Source of the DNA: an uncultured Alphaproteobacteria bacterium
GTDB taxonomy: Bacteria > Pseudomonadota > Alphaproteobacteria > Rhodobacterales > Rhodobacteraceae
Assembly: GCA_902537235.1 (NCBI GenBank)
Contig: CACBAO010000001.1
Location: 124,001-188,000 of the forward strand
DNA length: 64,000 nucleotides
Reading direction: 5' to 3'
In this document: in pieces, positions 44,997-54,597 of the stretch
Layout of the letters: every line of letters begins with the position of its first letter
How positions within the stretch are numbered: the first letter of the stretch is position 1
Program-made: the position numbers and the translations under genes
Notes under the pieces: generated by a model
What the model was told of the DNA's origin: nothing
The model's input: the letters and a program-made list of their open reading frames with translations, nothing else
Databases searched by the model: none

Positions 44997-47446
44997 GTAT
45001 TGTTTTCAGGGATTAACACGTCACGCTTACCAACATGGTTTGCAGGAGATACAAAACCTTTTTCTTCGAGTGCCTCTACTATCTTTGCTGCTCTGTTGTA
45101 TCCAATAGACAATTTTCTTTGAATATATGATGTCGAGCATTTCCTATCCCTTCTCACGATTTCTAATGCGTCCTCAAGAAGATATTCCTCACTACTATTT
45201 TCGCTTGTTGTAGATGGGACATAAAAGCTATCTGTATTTTCGATATTCTTTGAATCCAATATTTCTTCTCTATACTCAGGAACACCCTGCTTTTTAAGAT
45301 GAGATACGATTTCTTCAACCTCTGCATCGGATACAAAAGGACCATGAACACGGGTAACTTTACCTCCATTAGCCATGTAAAGCATATCGCCCATGCCAAG
45401 AAGTTGCTCAGCACCCATCTCCCCTAAAATCGTTCTACTATCTATTTTTGATGTTACTTGGAAAGAAATTCTTGTTGGAAAGTTAGCTTTTATTGTTCCA
45501 GTGATCACATCTACCGACGGCCTTTGGGTCGCCATTATAAGATGTATACCTGCTGCCCTAGCCATTTGTGCCAATCTTTGGATACACCCTTCTATCTCTT
45601 TTCCAGCAACCATCATTAAGTCTGCCATCTCATCAACTATAATGACTATGAATGGTAAGGCTTTGGGCTCTTCTCTCTGTTCTTCATAAATGGGTTCACC
45701 GGTAGTTTGATCAAAGCCTACTTGAACAGTTCTTGAGAAAGTTTCTCCATTTTGGATCGCTTCACTTACTTTTGAGTTGAAGCTTTCTATATTTCGAACT
45801 CCCATTCGTGACATCTTTTTATATCTATCTTCCATTTCTAACACCGCCCATTTCAGCGCCACCACTGCTTTCTTTGGATCTGTAACCACAGGGCTGAGTA
45901 GATGAGGTATGCCATCGTAAACAGAAAGTTCCAACATTTTTGGGTCAATCATTATTAGTCTACATTGCTCTGGGGTAAGTCTGTACAAGAGTGATAAGAT
46001 CATAGTGTTGATTCCAACAGATTTCCCTGACCCTGTTGTACCTGCTATTAAGAGATGGGGCATTTTTGCTAGATTTGCTATAACGGGTTCACCACCTATA
46101 TCCTTACCCAACGCGAGTGGTAAATGAAAACGACAATCCTCATAGCTCTTTGATGATAACAACTCTTTTAAAAAAACTTTTTCTCTAATAGAATTTGGGA
46201 GCTCAATTCCTATAACGGAACGACCTGGTATAGTAGAGACTCTCGTCGCCAAAGCAGACATTGATCTTGCTATATCTTCAGATAGAGAAATTACCCGACT
46301 AGCTTTTAACCCAGCAGCTGGCTCCAGTTCATATAAAGTTACCACAGGGCCTGGTTTTACGGAAATAATAGATCCCTTGACGCCATAATCTTCTAATACT
46401 GCCTCAAGCATTTTTGCATTTTCGTTTAATGAAACAGAACTTACGGAGCTTACAGATTGATGACTATATTCGCTAAGAAGAGCTAAAGGAGGAAAAATAT
46501 ATTTTTCTTTGTTAATTGACAAATCAAGTGAAGGCTGTGCCTCCGAGGCAGCCCTACTACTACTTTTAATTTTGCTTGATCTTGTCTTTATTCGTCCATT
46601 ACCAAAAATATTGATTGATGGTTTTTTACTAATTCCTTTTAAGAGGTCCTTCCCGCTACCCTTAGCGGTTGAAAAATTTTGGTCTGTAACACCATCGTTT
46701 TGATTTTCTTTAATTAGGCTGTTTTGTGCTGTTGAGTTAAGCTTAAAATCACCCTTCTTATAACTTTCTTTATTGGAGGACGATATTATTTCTATAAAAA
46801 CCTTAATAGCCTTATATGATCCAATTAACAATATAGATAAATGCCTAAGCCTATTTTTTGCTAACGCTTTTACCTCATGCTTTTTTATGCCAGCAACAAG
46901 AAAAAACAAAAAAATAGAGAAGGTTAAACAGACGAGCGAAATCGACTGAAGCCATTGGTTTATTTCAATAGGTTGATAAATTAGCAGTTTCTTTAAAAAT
47001 GTGTCACCAAATATTCCACCGAGACCGTACTCAAAAGGCCAGTTGATAGGGGGGGCATTAGTTGATAAAAATATTGAGAAAAAAGCGATAAATAGAGGCA
47101 GCAAAATTATTCTTCTAAAGATATAAATTGGAGAACTAGCAAAGAGAAACCTACTCGACCAAGTAAATAGAAATACAGGTAGTGTGATCATAGTAACCCC
47201 AATCGATACATGCAGAGAATCCGCTAAATAAGACCCAAATTTGCCAAATAAATTTGCTATTTCTCCATCATTTGCATTACGGAAACTAGGATCATTTTGA
47301 GAGTACGTAACCAGAGATAGTAGTAAAAAAAGAGATGAGAAAAAAAGTAGAGTCCCAAAAGACTTGAAAAAAATGAATTTTAAAAACTTTCTTGAATACT
47401 CCTTACTGGCTGAGTCTGGGTAGTCAACTTTTTCTAAAAAAGACAT
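44993..47446 (-). CDS. ftsK: DNA translocase FtsK
   Basis: 817-residue septal DNA pump that clears chromosome ends at division. Four or five hydrophobic segments lie in residues ~25-200, then a short variable linker, then the motor at ~340-740 with GTTGSGKSVGINTM (Walker A, ~467) and VIIVDEMADLMMVAGKE (Walker B), and a gamma winged-helix domain at the end (RRDRKCSTSYIQRKLSIGYNRAAKIVEALE) that reads KOPS-like sequences. Compact for FtsK. Upstream of lolA. Confidence 0.96.
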   Translation of the reverse strand: MSFLEKVDYPDSASKEYSRKFLKFIFFKSFGTLLFFSSLFLLLSLVTYSQNDPSFRNANDGEIANLFGKFGSYLADSLHVSIGVTMITLPVFLFTWSSRFLFASSPIYIFRRIILLPLFIAFFSIFLSTNAPPINWPFEYGLGGIFGDTFLKKLLIYQPIEINQWLQSISLVCLTFSIFLFFLVAGIKKHEVKALAKNRLRHLSILLIGSYKAIKVFIEIISSSNKESYKKGDFKLNSTAQNSLIKENQNDGVTDQNFSTAKGSGKDLLKGISKKPSINIFGNGRIKTRSSKIKSSSRAASEAQPSLDLSINKEKYIFPPLALLSEYSHQSVSSVSSVSLNENAKMLEAVLEDYGVKGSIISVKPGPVVTLYELEPAAGLKASRVISLSEDIARSMSALATRVSTIPGRSVIGIELPNSIREKVFLKELLSSKSYEDCRFHLPLALGKDIGGEPVIANLAKMPHLLIAGTTGSGKSVGINTMILSLLYRLTPEQCRLIMIDPKMLELSVYDGIPHLLSPVVTDPKKAVVALKWAVLEMEDRYKKMSRMGVRNIESFNSKVSEAIQNGETFSRTVQVGFDQTTGEPIYEEQREEPKALPFIVIIVDEMADLMMVAGKEIEGCIQRLAQMARAAGIHLIMATQRPSVDVITGTIKANFPTRISFQVTSKIDSRTILGEMGAEQLLGMGDMLYMANGGKVTRVHGPFVSDAEVEEIVSHLKKQGVPEYREEILDSKNIENTDSFYVPSTTSENSSEEYLLEDALEIVRRDRKCSTSYIQRKLSIGYNRAAKIVEALEEKGFVSPANHVGKRDVLIPENNT

Positions 47447-47535
47447 TTATTCTGCTCGTTTTTTCTTGGTTAGTACAAGATGTTTTAAAAATAATATACG
47501 TTTTTTTGTCTATCTGGTAAAGATTAGACTTGTTT

Positions 47536-48861
47536 TTATTGTATTATTTTCTCGATTGTTAATCCGATGCTCAGCAAATTAAATTCGTTATTGGGGCGTC
47601 CCATAAGCATTAAACCCGAAAAATCTGTTTCAGTAGGCAATGTTAGAGCACATAAGTTTAACGAATTTGCAATTCGGGTATTTCGTAGAGCTAATAAATT
47701 TTTTTCTGTAAAAAATTCATGGTCATCTATTAATTTTGTAATTCTCGGCGGCTTTATCGGTGAGGTTGGGACCAAAATAGCGTCGAAATCCATTATTTTT
47801 TTGAGAAAACTCTTTCTTAACTCAAATAGTTTCTGAAGGGAAAATACATAATTGTGTGCTAAGATGTGCTTACCGCTTCGAAACCTTTCCCTAATAGGAG
47901 CAAACATTTTTTCTGGCGACTTTTCAATTTCATGTTGCCACATGCCGTAAGCCTCTGCTGGAAAAACTATTTTGCTTATTTCAAGTGCATTATCAATTTC
48001 TGAAACGGATTTATATTGTACTCTAGCACCGTTTTTAATAATTCTTTCAATAGCAGAATTAAAACTATCGTTTATCTCGCTATCTATACTGTCAAAAAAC
48101 ATATTCTTTATTATTAAAAATTTAAAATCGCTAGCCTTGTATTTTTTTAGTTTTCGAAACTTCCTTTTTTTCATTGCATTGAAAAGCAAATGGGTGTCAT
48201 CTACATTTTTGCAAATAGGACCAAGCGTGTCAAAGCTAGGGCAAAGCTTCAAAACGCCAGTTAAGTCTATAAGGTTATGAGTAGTTTTTAGTCCTACTAA
48301 ATTGTTCCACGCAGCAGGAATTCTAACAGATCCACCAGTATCTGATCCAATTGATCCGATGCAATAGTTTCTACGAACAGATACAGCTGATCCTGAGGAA
48401 GACCCTCCAGAAACAAGTTCCTCATTAAATGGATTAGCCGGTGTCGCAGTAGTTGTATTTAGACCAAGACCTGAAAAAGCAAGTTCAGTCATATGTGTTT
48501 TACCTAAAATTATTACTCCCTGAGATTGTAATTCATCTACAAAAGCAGCGTTTTTCTTTGCTTTTCTTTTATTAGTTAAAGAAGATCCACCGCGAGTGAA
48601 TTCTCCTTCAATATCAGCTAAGTCTTTTACTGAAATTGGAATTCCATCAAGAATCCCTTTTCTTAATCCGACTTTAGCTCTCTTTTTTGATTCTTTAGCT
48701 GAGTACAGAGCTGATTTTTTAAATACTGTAGTAAATACATCTTTCGACTTTGAATCGCACTCTATCCTATCTAAGTAGTAATACGTCAATTCCTCCGGAC
48801 ATATCCGCCCTTTTTCAAGCAATTCGCTAGCTTCCTTTATTTTTAACTTCTCAAGGTCCAT
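47536..48861 (-). CDS. amidase, amidase-signature family
   Basis: 441-residue hydrolase of C-N bonds. The Ser-cisSer-Lys triad is visible: Lys in IPISVKDLADIEGE, cis-Ser in GGSSSGSAVSVRR and nucleophile Ser in GSIGSDTGGSVRIPAAW. GatA-like in outline but no gatB or gatC is near, and the C-terminus is unlike GatA, so a small-molecule amidase is more likely. Single gene; substrate unknown. Confidence 0.9.
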   Translation of the reverse strand: MDLEKLKIKEASELLEKGRICPEELTYYYLDRIECDSKSKDVFTTVFKKSALYSAKESKKRAKVGLRKGILDGIPISVKDLADIEGEFTRGGSSLTNKRKAKKNAAFVDELQSQGVIILGKTHMTELAFSGLGLNTTTATPANPFNEELVSGGSSSGSAVSVRRNYCIGSIGSDTGGSVRIPAAWNNLVGLKTTHNLIDLTGVLKLCPSFDTLGPICKNVDDTHLLFNAMKKRKFRKLKKYKASDFKFLIIKNMFFDSIDSEINDSFNSAIERIIKNGARVQYKSVSEIDNALEISKIVFPAEAYGMWQHEIEKSPEKMFAPIRERFRSGKHILAHNYVFSLQKLFELRKSFLKKIMDFDAILVPTSPIKPPRITKLIDDHEFFTEKNLLALRNTRIANSLNLCALTLPTETDFSGLMLMGRPNNEFNLLSIGLTIEKIIQ

Positions 48862-48952
48862 TTCTATTGGCGGTTGGTTTTATTTTCTTTTTGATATAAT
48901 AAACTAGATAAACCATATTCTAAATATTTTCTTTTTTCTTGAAGTATGAAAA

Positions 48953-50182
48953 ATGTCACTAATGAAAAGTTCAAAAAAAAGGCAGGTTGTTATAGCAGGT
49001 GCAGGTTTGATCGGAAGCACTATGGCCTTAGCACTTGCTTCAAAAGGGTTTGATGTAACTGTATTTGATGGAACTACAGAAAAAGATCGTATAAATAGAA
49101 ATAAGGGACGGACTTATGCTTTATCTAGAGCTTCAAAGAATTTGTTTTCTAATCTTGGTGTTTGGAACGAAAAAAAATTAAACGTAAGCCCTATTGAAAA
49201 TATCATTCTTTCGACAAGAAAAGACTCCAACGATCCCATTCGCCATTTGGTGGAGTTTAAAAAAGAAAGCCCTGCGTTTGACCCATCGAGCTATATGATA
49301 GAGGACTTTTATTTGAGAAAAGTTCTTAGTTCTGAGCTAAATAAAAATACGAATATTCAAGTAATTGACTCGACAGAAGTAATTCAGGATGAGACAAATA
49401 GTTTTGAGACCAAAATTAGTTTATCTGATAACTCCTTAATTAGCACTGAAATTTTAATTATCAGTGATGGTAGAGACTCCGGATTTGCTAGACGCCTAAA
49501 TAAAAAATTCTTTAAAAAAAACTATAATCAAGTTGCGATAGTAGGAAACTTGTCTCACAAAAATGACCACAATTGCACAGCTCATCAATTATTTTTGAAT
49601 GGTGGCCCATTAGCAATACTGCCTTTGCAAGGAAATCGGTCGACATTTGTTTGGAGTCTACCAGTAGAGGTCGGGAATAAATTAAGTGAATCCACAGACG
49701 AAATATTTACTAGTCATTTAAAAGAAAACATTGGCGATATTTTGACAAATGCGTCATTGATAGATGAAAAAAAAATGTTTCCTCTGTACCTTAAGTTTCT
49801 CAGAGACTCCATCGATATTAGGAAGGTTTTTATCGGTGACTCTGCGCTAGCAATCCACCCACTTGCTGGTCAAGGTCTGAATATAGGTTTAAGAGATGTC
49901 GCTTCTTTAGTAGATGTTCTTTTTAAAGGAAAAAAATTAGGTTTAGATCTTGGAAGCTTCGATCTTTTAAAAAAATATGAAACTTGGAGATCATTCGATA
50001 AGATATCTATAGCAACCTATACAGATTTAATAAACTCACTTTTTTCGAATGACAACATTTATCTTAAAGCCCTTAGAGAATTGGGGATGAATACTATTGA
50101 TAATTCTAAGCTGTTGAAAAATTTTTTTGTGAAGGAGGCGGCAGGTGAGTACGGGAACGTGCCTGAATTACTTAAAAACTGA
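48953..50182 (+). CDS. UbiH/UbiF/VisC-family FAD monooxygenase
   Basis: 409-residue flavoprotein hydroxylase, probably for the ubiquinone ring. FAD motif VVIAGAGLIGSTMALALASKG (~12-32), the DG motif ISDGRDSGFARR and GDSALAIHPLAGQGLNIGLRD are diagnostic. Which ring position it hydroxylates (UbiH, UbiF, UbiI or the broad UbiL/M types of alphaproteobacteria) cannot be determined from sequence. ubiG lies 8 kb away. Ends 5 bases before the convergent regA stop. Confidence 0.9.
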   Translation: MSLMKSSKKRQVVIAGAGLIGSTMALALASKGFDVTVFDGTTEKDRINRNKGRTYALSRASKNLFSNLGVWNEKKLNVSPIENIILSTRKDSNDPIRHLVEFKKESPAFDPSSYMIEDFYLRKVLSSELNKNTNIQVIDSTEVIQDETNSFETKISLSDNSLISTEILIISDGRDSGFARRLNKKFFKKNYNQVAIVGNLSHKNDHNCTAHQLFLNGGPLAILPLQGNRSTFVWSLPVEVGNKLSESTDEIFTSHLKENIGDILTNASLIDEKKMFPLYLKFLRDSIDIRKVFIGDSALAIHPLAGQGLNIGLRDVASLVDVLFKGKKLGLDLGSFDLLKKYETWRSFDKISIATYTDLINSLFSNDNIYLKALRELGMNTIDNSKLLKNFFVKEAAGEYGNVPELLKN

Positions 50183-50187
50183 AGGGA

Positions 50188-50742
50188 TTACCTTGGGCTT
50201 CTTTTTGCCAATATTCTTTGTAATGTTCGTCTGTGCATTTTAAGCCTTCTGGCTGTTTCTGAAACATTTCTATTACATAGTTCGAATATCCTTTGAATAT
50301 GTTCCCACTTTACTCTATCCGCAGACATGGGGTCAATTGGTGGGGGAGGCCTACTTTGGTCGCTAAAGACAAGTGCGTTTAAAATATCATTTGCATCGGC
50401 TGGCTTTGATAAATAATCAATCGCACCTATCTTCACAGCAGCTACAGCTGTAGCTATTGCACCATATCCAGTCAGAACAATTATTTTTGATTCCGGATTT
50501 TTTTTTCTAATATTTTCAACGGCGTCCAGCCCGGCTCCATCGTTGAGCCGCAGATCAACTATAGCGTAGTTTGGACATATAGTTTCTATAACTCCGCCAA
50601 ATTCTGCCATTGAGCTGACAGGGAAAACATTAAAACCTCTTTTCTCCATTGCCACGCTCAACCTTTTCAAGAACGGTTGGTCGTCGTCTAAGATAAGGAG
50701 TGAATTGTCCTCATCTATCTTGTAGTTATTTCCATCTAACAT
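50188..50742 (-). CDS. regA: redox response regulator RegA/PrrA/ActR
   Basis: 184 residues from the ATG at 50742 (AGAGGA upstream), exactly the usual length; a longer in-frame reading to 50778 is not conserved. Receiver ~14-125 with Asp19/Asp20/Asp21, phospho-Asp63, Thr91 and Lys113; the proline bridge RPPPPIDPMSADRVKWEHIQR and the Fis-type helix-turn-helix NVSETARRLKMHRRTLQRIL are nearly identical to known RegA. Controls respiration, carbon and nitrogen genes according to redox state. Divergent from regB; the senC gene usual in Rhodobacter is missing here. Confidence 0.97.
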   Translation of the reverse strand: MLDGNNYKIDEDNSLLILDDDQPFLKRLSVAMEKRGFNVFPVSSMAEFGGVIETICPNYAIVDLRLNDGAGLDAVENIRKKNPESKIIVLTGYGAIATAVAAVKIGAIDYLSKPADANDILNALVFSDQSRPPPPIDPMSADRVKWEHIQRIFELCNRNVSETARRLKMHRRTLQRILAKRSPR

Positions 50743-50902
50743 ATAGTATAGTTCCTCTATGCGGATAATATGTTGCAAAATTAGACTTCGTCAAATATTT
50801 TCCTTACTCTTATAAACTTCTTGACCATGCAATTTGATTTTATGAGCATTTCGAAAAAATCATATTAGATATTCTTGAGAATGTTAAATTTAAGCTTACA
50901 GA

Positions 50903-52312
50903 ATGATAAACTATAATAAAAAGCAAATCTATTTAAATGAAAGTTGGATAAAGCCTAAAACGCTGATAAACCTTAGATGGTTAGCAATAGCTGGACAAGG
51001 TGTTGCAATATCAGTTACTTATTTCATACTGGAATTCACTTTTAATGTTCAGGCATGTATTTTTATAATCTTATTTTCCTGCATAGTTAATCTTACTACC
51101 AGCATTTACTTTAGAACCGAAAAAAGATTGTCAGCTCTAAAGACATTTTTGTTTCTTTCTTTTGACTTGACCCAAATTTCATTATTACTTTTATTTTCTG
51201 GTGGGATAAGTAACCCCTTTTCGATCCTTATGATTGTTCCGACTATTGTTTCCGCATCTCTTCTACCAATAGCTTACCTGATTACTCTTGGTATTATGAC
51301 ATTTTTGAGCATATTTGTTTTGAGCACTATATATTTCCCTATTCTTGATAGCTCAGGAGATATATTAAAGCCTCCAGAAATATTGTTATTTGGTTTCTCA
51401 ATATCGTTAATGGTTACCGTCTCATTTTTAGGGGGCTATGCGAGAAGGGTTTTTCTAGATAATTCAAGTATGAATAAAGCTCTTCAGGCTACTCAAGCTG
51501 CTCTTGAACAAGAAAAAAAACTAACAGCCTTGACAGGGGTGGTTGCTGCGTTAGGTCACGAATTGGGTTCACCTCTTGCGACCATAAAATTGGCTTCATC
51601 TGAGATACTTAGTGAACTTGATCGAAACAGCCCTATTTACCAAGACATACAGTTGATATTCGACCAAATAGAACGATGTAAGGAAATTATGTCAGATATG
51701 GGGTCACTTGGAAAAGATGATCAATATGTAAAAATCATTGATTTTTTTACACTTATTTTTGAAGCTAGCCAGCCTTACAAAGAGTTGGAGAAGAAAATAA
51801 ATTTTAAACTTAATGGAGTGAGACAAGGTGACAAGGGTATTCCGATAAAAGAAAGAATGATACCTTTCGTGAGAAGAGAACCTGAACTGATTCACGGAAT
51901 TAGAAATATTATTCACAATGCACTTAAATTTTCAAATTCCCTAGTGGATATAAATTTAATCGTTACCGCTAGAAAAATTAATTTAGAGATAATAGACGAT
52001 GGTCAAGGATTTCCTGATGATCTTGAACATATTATTTTTGAACCATTTGTAAAGCAAAGTGATTTCAATTCAGTTGAAGCAAGAACCAGCAAATCTGATG
52101 AAGGTATGGGCCTTGGTTTATTTATTGCCAATATTCTATTAGAAAGAACAGAGGGCAAATTAAGATTTTCAAACGTGCAACAGACTGATAGTGATGGCAA
52201 TAAGAGAATAATTGGTGCAAAAGTCGAGATTTCATGGGATAGGTTTGCAATTGAAGTTTTGCAAGGAGACAAAAAAGCTAAAGTAAAGGAAAACCCAAGA
52301 AATGTTAGCTAA
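50903..52312 (+). CDS. regB: redox sensor histidine kinase RegB/PrrB
   Basis: 469-residue kinase with six membrane segments (~20-180) and a C-terminal kinase core. The ubiquinone-binding heptad GGISNPF (100-106), phospho-His219 in ALGHELGSPLATIKL, the redox Cys259 in IERCKEIM and the ATP-site motifs NIIHNALKFS, DDGQGFP and GMGLGLFIANILLERT are all intact. The H-box reads HELGSPLAT where RegB usually has HELGTPLAT. Phosphorylates RegA encoded divergently. Overlaps the start of tsaE by 11 bases. Confidence 0.96.
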   Translation: MINYNKKQIYLNESWIKPKTLINLRWLAIAGQGVAISVTYFILEFTFNVQACIFIILFSCIVNLTTSIYFRTEKRLSALKTFLFLSFDLTQISLLLLFSGGISNPFSILMIVPTIVSASLLPIAYLITLGIMTFLSIFVLSTIYFPILDSSGDILKPPEILLFGFSISLMVTVSFLGGYARRVFLDNSSMNKALQATQAALEQEKKLTALTGVVAALGHELGSPLATIKLASSEILSELDRNSPIYQDIQLIFDQIERCKEIMSDMGSLGKDDQYVKIIDFFTLIFEASQPYKELEKKINFKLNGVRQGDKGIPIKERMIPFVRREPELIHGIRNIIHNALKFSNSLVDINLIVTARKINLEIIDDGQGFPDDLEHIIFEPFVKQSDFNSVEARTSKSDEGMGLGLFIANILLERTEGKLRFSNVQQTDSDGNKRIIGAKVEISWDRFAIEVLQGDKKAKVKENPRNVS

Positions 52313-52826
52313 GCCATACATTACTTTGAAGGCGCATGGTTTGCAAATATTTAACCTCTCTGATATAGCAAGAGTATTTGCACAGTTTACAAAAAATGGT
52401 GATGTCATACTACTTTCAGGTAGAGTGGGCGCTGGGAAAACTGAGTTTGCAAGGCTTGTAATCAAAGCTAAAGCGATAATTAAAAATTTAGATATTGAGG
52501 AAGTGTCGTCTCCAACGTTTTCTCTTGTTCAAACATATGAGTTTCAGTGTTGTAAGATTTCGCACATTGACCTTTACAGAGTTAACAGTGAGGTGGAGCT
52601 ATTTGAGTTAGGCATACCAGATAATTTTTTTGATCAGATAACACTTTTAGAATGGCCAGAAATTTTGGAGACAAAAAACCTGTCACGGTATGTTTTTATA
52701 AAGATAAAAGAAGCTAAAAAGCTTGAAGACCAAAGAGATTTTACAATTGAATTTTTTGGAGATAGTTGGGATGATTTGAATAGGGCCTTATTAGGAAGTA
52801 AATATTTTATAAGTGAAAAGAAATAG
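52302..52826 (+). CDS. tsaE: tRNA threonylcarbamoyladenosine synthesis ATPase TsaE
   Basis: 174-residue P-loop ATPase needed with TsaB/TsaD for the t6A modification of ANN-decoding tRNAs. LLSGRVGAGKTEFARLVI (Walker A), SSPTFSLVQTYE, ISHIDLYRVNSEVELFELGI and LLEWPEIL are hallmark blocks. The C-terminal ~35 residues are weakly conserved. Start lies within the end of regB. In many alphaproteobacteria tsaE is followed by amgK-murU-addB-addA; here a single exonuclease gene follows. Confidence 0.95.
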   Translation: MLAKPYITLKAHGLQIFNLSDIARVFAQFTKNGDVILLSGRVGAGKTEFARLVIKAKAIIKNLDIEEVSSPTFSLVQTYEFQCCKISHIDLYRVNSEVELFELGIPDNFFDQITLLEWPEILETKNLSRYVFIKIKEAKKLEDQRDFTIEFFGDSWDDLNRALLGSKYFISEKK

Positions 52827-52837
52827 ATGTAAGAATT

Positions 52838-54259
52838 ATGGATTTAGTTTTTTATGATTTTGAAACTACTGGGAAAGAACCGCATTGGGACCAAATCCTC
52901 CAAGTTGGTGCAACTAAAGTATCAAAAGAATTTAATGAGATAGACACATTTGAATATAGATCCAGATTAAAACCTGGCTTAATTCCTAGCCCTTTTGCGC
53001 TCGCTGTAAACAACACTGATTATGCAAAACTAATCAAAACACAATGTTCGCACTATGAGATGCTTCGTAAAATTGAAGATAAATTCACAAATTGGTCACC
53101 CTCAATTTTCATTGGCTATAATAGCATTAATTTTGATGAGGAATTTTTGAGAAATTCATTATTCAGAGCGCTTCTTGACCCATATTTGACAAGTAGAAAT
53201 AATAACAATAGGGCAGATTTACTAGAACTATTAAGGACCGTTGATTTTTTCTTTCCCGATACGATAAATATTCCTAAAAATAAAAAAAATAAAAAAACGT
53301 TCAAGCTAGATCAGATAGCGCCAGCAAACTCTATTTTTCAACTTGCTCATGATGCGCTTGGAGACGTAATCGCCACTAAACAGCTAGCTCAACTTGTATC
53401 ACAAAAAAAACCATCTCTTTGGCAATCATTTTTAGAGGGATCAAATAGATCATTAGTTTATAAGATTCTATCAGAAGAAAGAGTGGTATTTTTATGTCAA
53501 ACCTATTATGGGAAAACCACGGCAATCTCGGGAAGTTTTTTATTTAATCATCCAGTCTATAAATTTCCGGTTCTCTTTGATCTCAATTTTGATCCTAGAG
53601 AATTAGTTGAATTAAATATTAGAGATTTAAAGGATGTTTACATTGGAGGCCAAAGGTTTCTAAAATTTGTGAAAGCAAATAAAGGTCCAATATTATTAAA
53701 CAAAAACCAAATTGAAGATAGCTGGTTTTTCAATTCAATAAGTATAAACGAATTCCAAAAGCGATCCGAGATTTTAGTAAATGCAAAAACCTTCCAACAA
53801 AGATTAGCGTCAATGCTTTTGGACATTGCAGAGGAGGATAAACAAAATAAAGAGTTGAGTGGCTCACAGGAAGATATAATGGCAGAGGAAACATTATATA
53901 CTGGCGGGTTTCCAACCAATAAAGACCAAAGCCTGAAGCAACAATTTAGGAACGAAAATTGGTCAAGTAGATATGAAATATGTAAGCAGTTTTCTGATAA
54001 ACGTCTTTCTTATTTCGGTTTAAGGCTCATCTATGAGGAATGTCCTGAAATTTTACCATTGAGCATTAGAGAAAACATTAATCTCTCAATTGCCAACCAA
54101 TTAAAAAGCCTAAATAAAGAAAAATGGAAAACTTGTGAAGATTTTTATAAAGAGATTGAAATTATTGAAAACGACCCTAATACTAAACTTAACGAATTTC
54201 TATTAGAACTTAAAGATATAAGAAAATACTTTGAAGAAATTTACAATGAAAAAGCATAG
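52838..54259 (+). CDS. exodeoxyribonuclease I-like DEDDh exonuclease
   Basis: 473 residues resembling SbcB. Exo motifs: FYDFETTGKEP (Asp7, Glu9), FIGYNSINFDEEFLRNSLFRALLDPY and AHDALGDVIATKQLAQL with His and Asp, completing DEDDh; then an SH3-like middle (~200-320) and a helical C-terminal region (RYEICKQFSDKRLSYFGLRLIYEECPEIL). ExoI degrades single-stranded DNA 3' to 5'. SbcB is mainly known from gammaproteobacteria. It lies between tsaE and trxA, where relatives commonly carry addB and addA, so it may be part of a different end-processing set. Confidence 0.88.
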   Translation: MDLVFYDFETTGKEPHWDQILQVGATKVSKEFNEIDTFEYRSRLKPGLIPSPFALAVNNTDYAKLIKTQCSHYEMLRKIEDKFTNWSPSIFIGYNSINFDEEFLRNSLFRALLDPYLTSRNNNNRADLLELLRTVDFFFPDTINIPKNKKNKKTFKLDQIAPANSIFQLAHDALGDVIATKQLAQLVSQKKPSLWQSFLEGSNRSLVYKILSEERVVFLCQTYYGKTTAISGSFLFNHPVYKFPVLFDLNFDPRELVELNIRDLKDVYIGGQRFLKFVKANKGPILLNKNQIEDSWFFNSISINEFQKRSEILVNAKTFQQRLASMLLDIAEEDKQNKELSGSQEDIMAEETLYTGGFPTNKDQSLKQQFRNENWSSRYEICKQFSDKRLSYFGLRLIYEECPEILPLSIRENINLSIANQLKSLNKEKWKTCEDFYKEIEIIENDPNTKLNEFLLELKDIRKYFEEIYNEKA

Positions 54260-54276
54260 AAAACTAGGAGTAAACT

Positions 54277-54597
54277 ATGGCGACACTTAATGTAACAGAC
54301 GAGACTTTTGAAGAGCAAGTAATAAAGAGTTCAGTTCCTGTAGTAATTGATTTTTGGGCAGAATGGTGTGGTCCATGTAAACAGATTGGACCAGCTCTAG
54401 AGGAGTTGTCTGAGGAATATGGAGAAAAAGTTAAGATTGCTAAAATCAATGTCGATGAGAATCCAGATAGTCCAAGCAGATTAGGTGTTAGAGGAATTCC
54501 AGCACTCTTTATATTTAAAGAAGGTGAGATGGTTTCATCTAAAATTGGAGCGGCACCTAAGACCGATTTAAAAAATTGGATAGACGAAAGCACTTAG
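54277..54597 (+). CDS. trxA: thioredoxin
   Basis: 106-residue thioredoxin with the CGPC active site in [15 protein letters not shown], cis-Pro in [12 protein letters not shown] and the usual C-terminal helix. Cytosolic disulfide reductant. AGGAG lies before the ATG. Its stop overlaps the end of the convergent folC by 4 bases. trxA facing folC-accD is a conserved alphaproteobacterial arrangement. Confidence 0.97.
   Translation: MATLNVTDETFEEQVIKSSVPVVIDFWAEWCGPCKQIGPALEELSEEYGEKVKIAKINVDENPDSPSRLGVRGIPALFIFKEGEMVSSKIGAAPKTDLKNWIDEST

Noticed and set aside
47536-48861. GatA subunit of the tRNA amidotransferase
   Set aside because: The amidase-signature core is shared, but no gatB/gatC genes are adjacent and the C-terminal half does not follow GatA.
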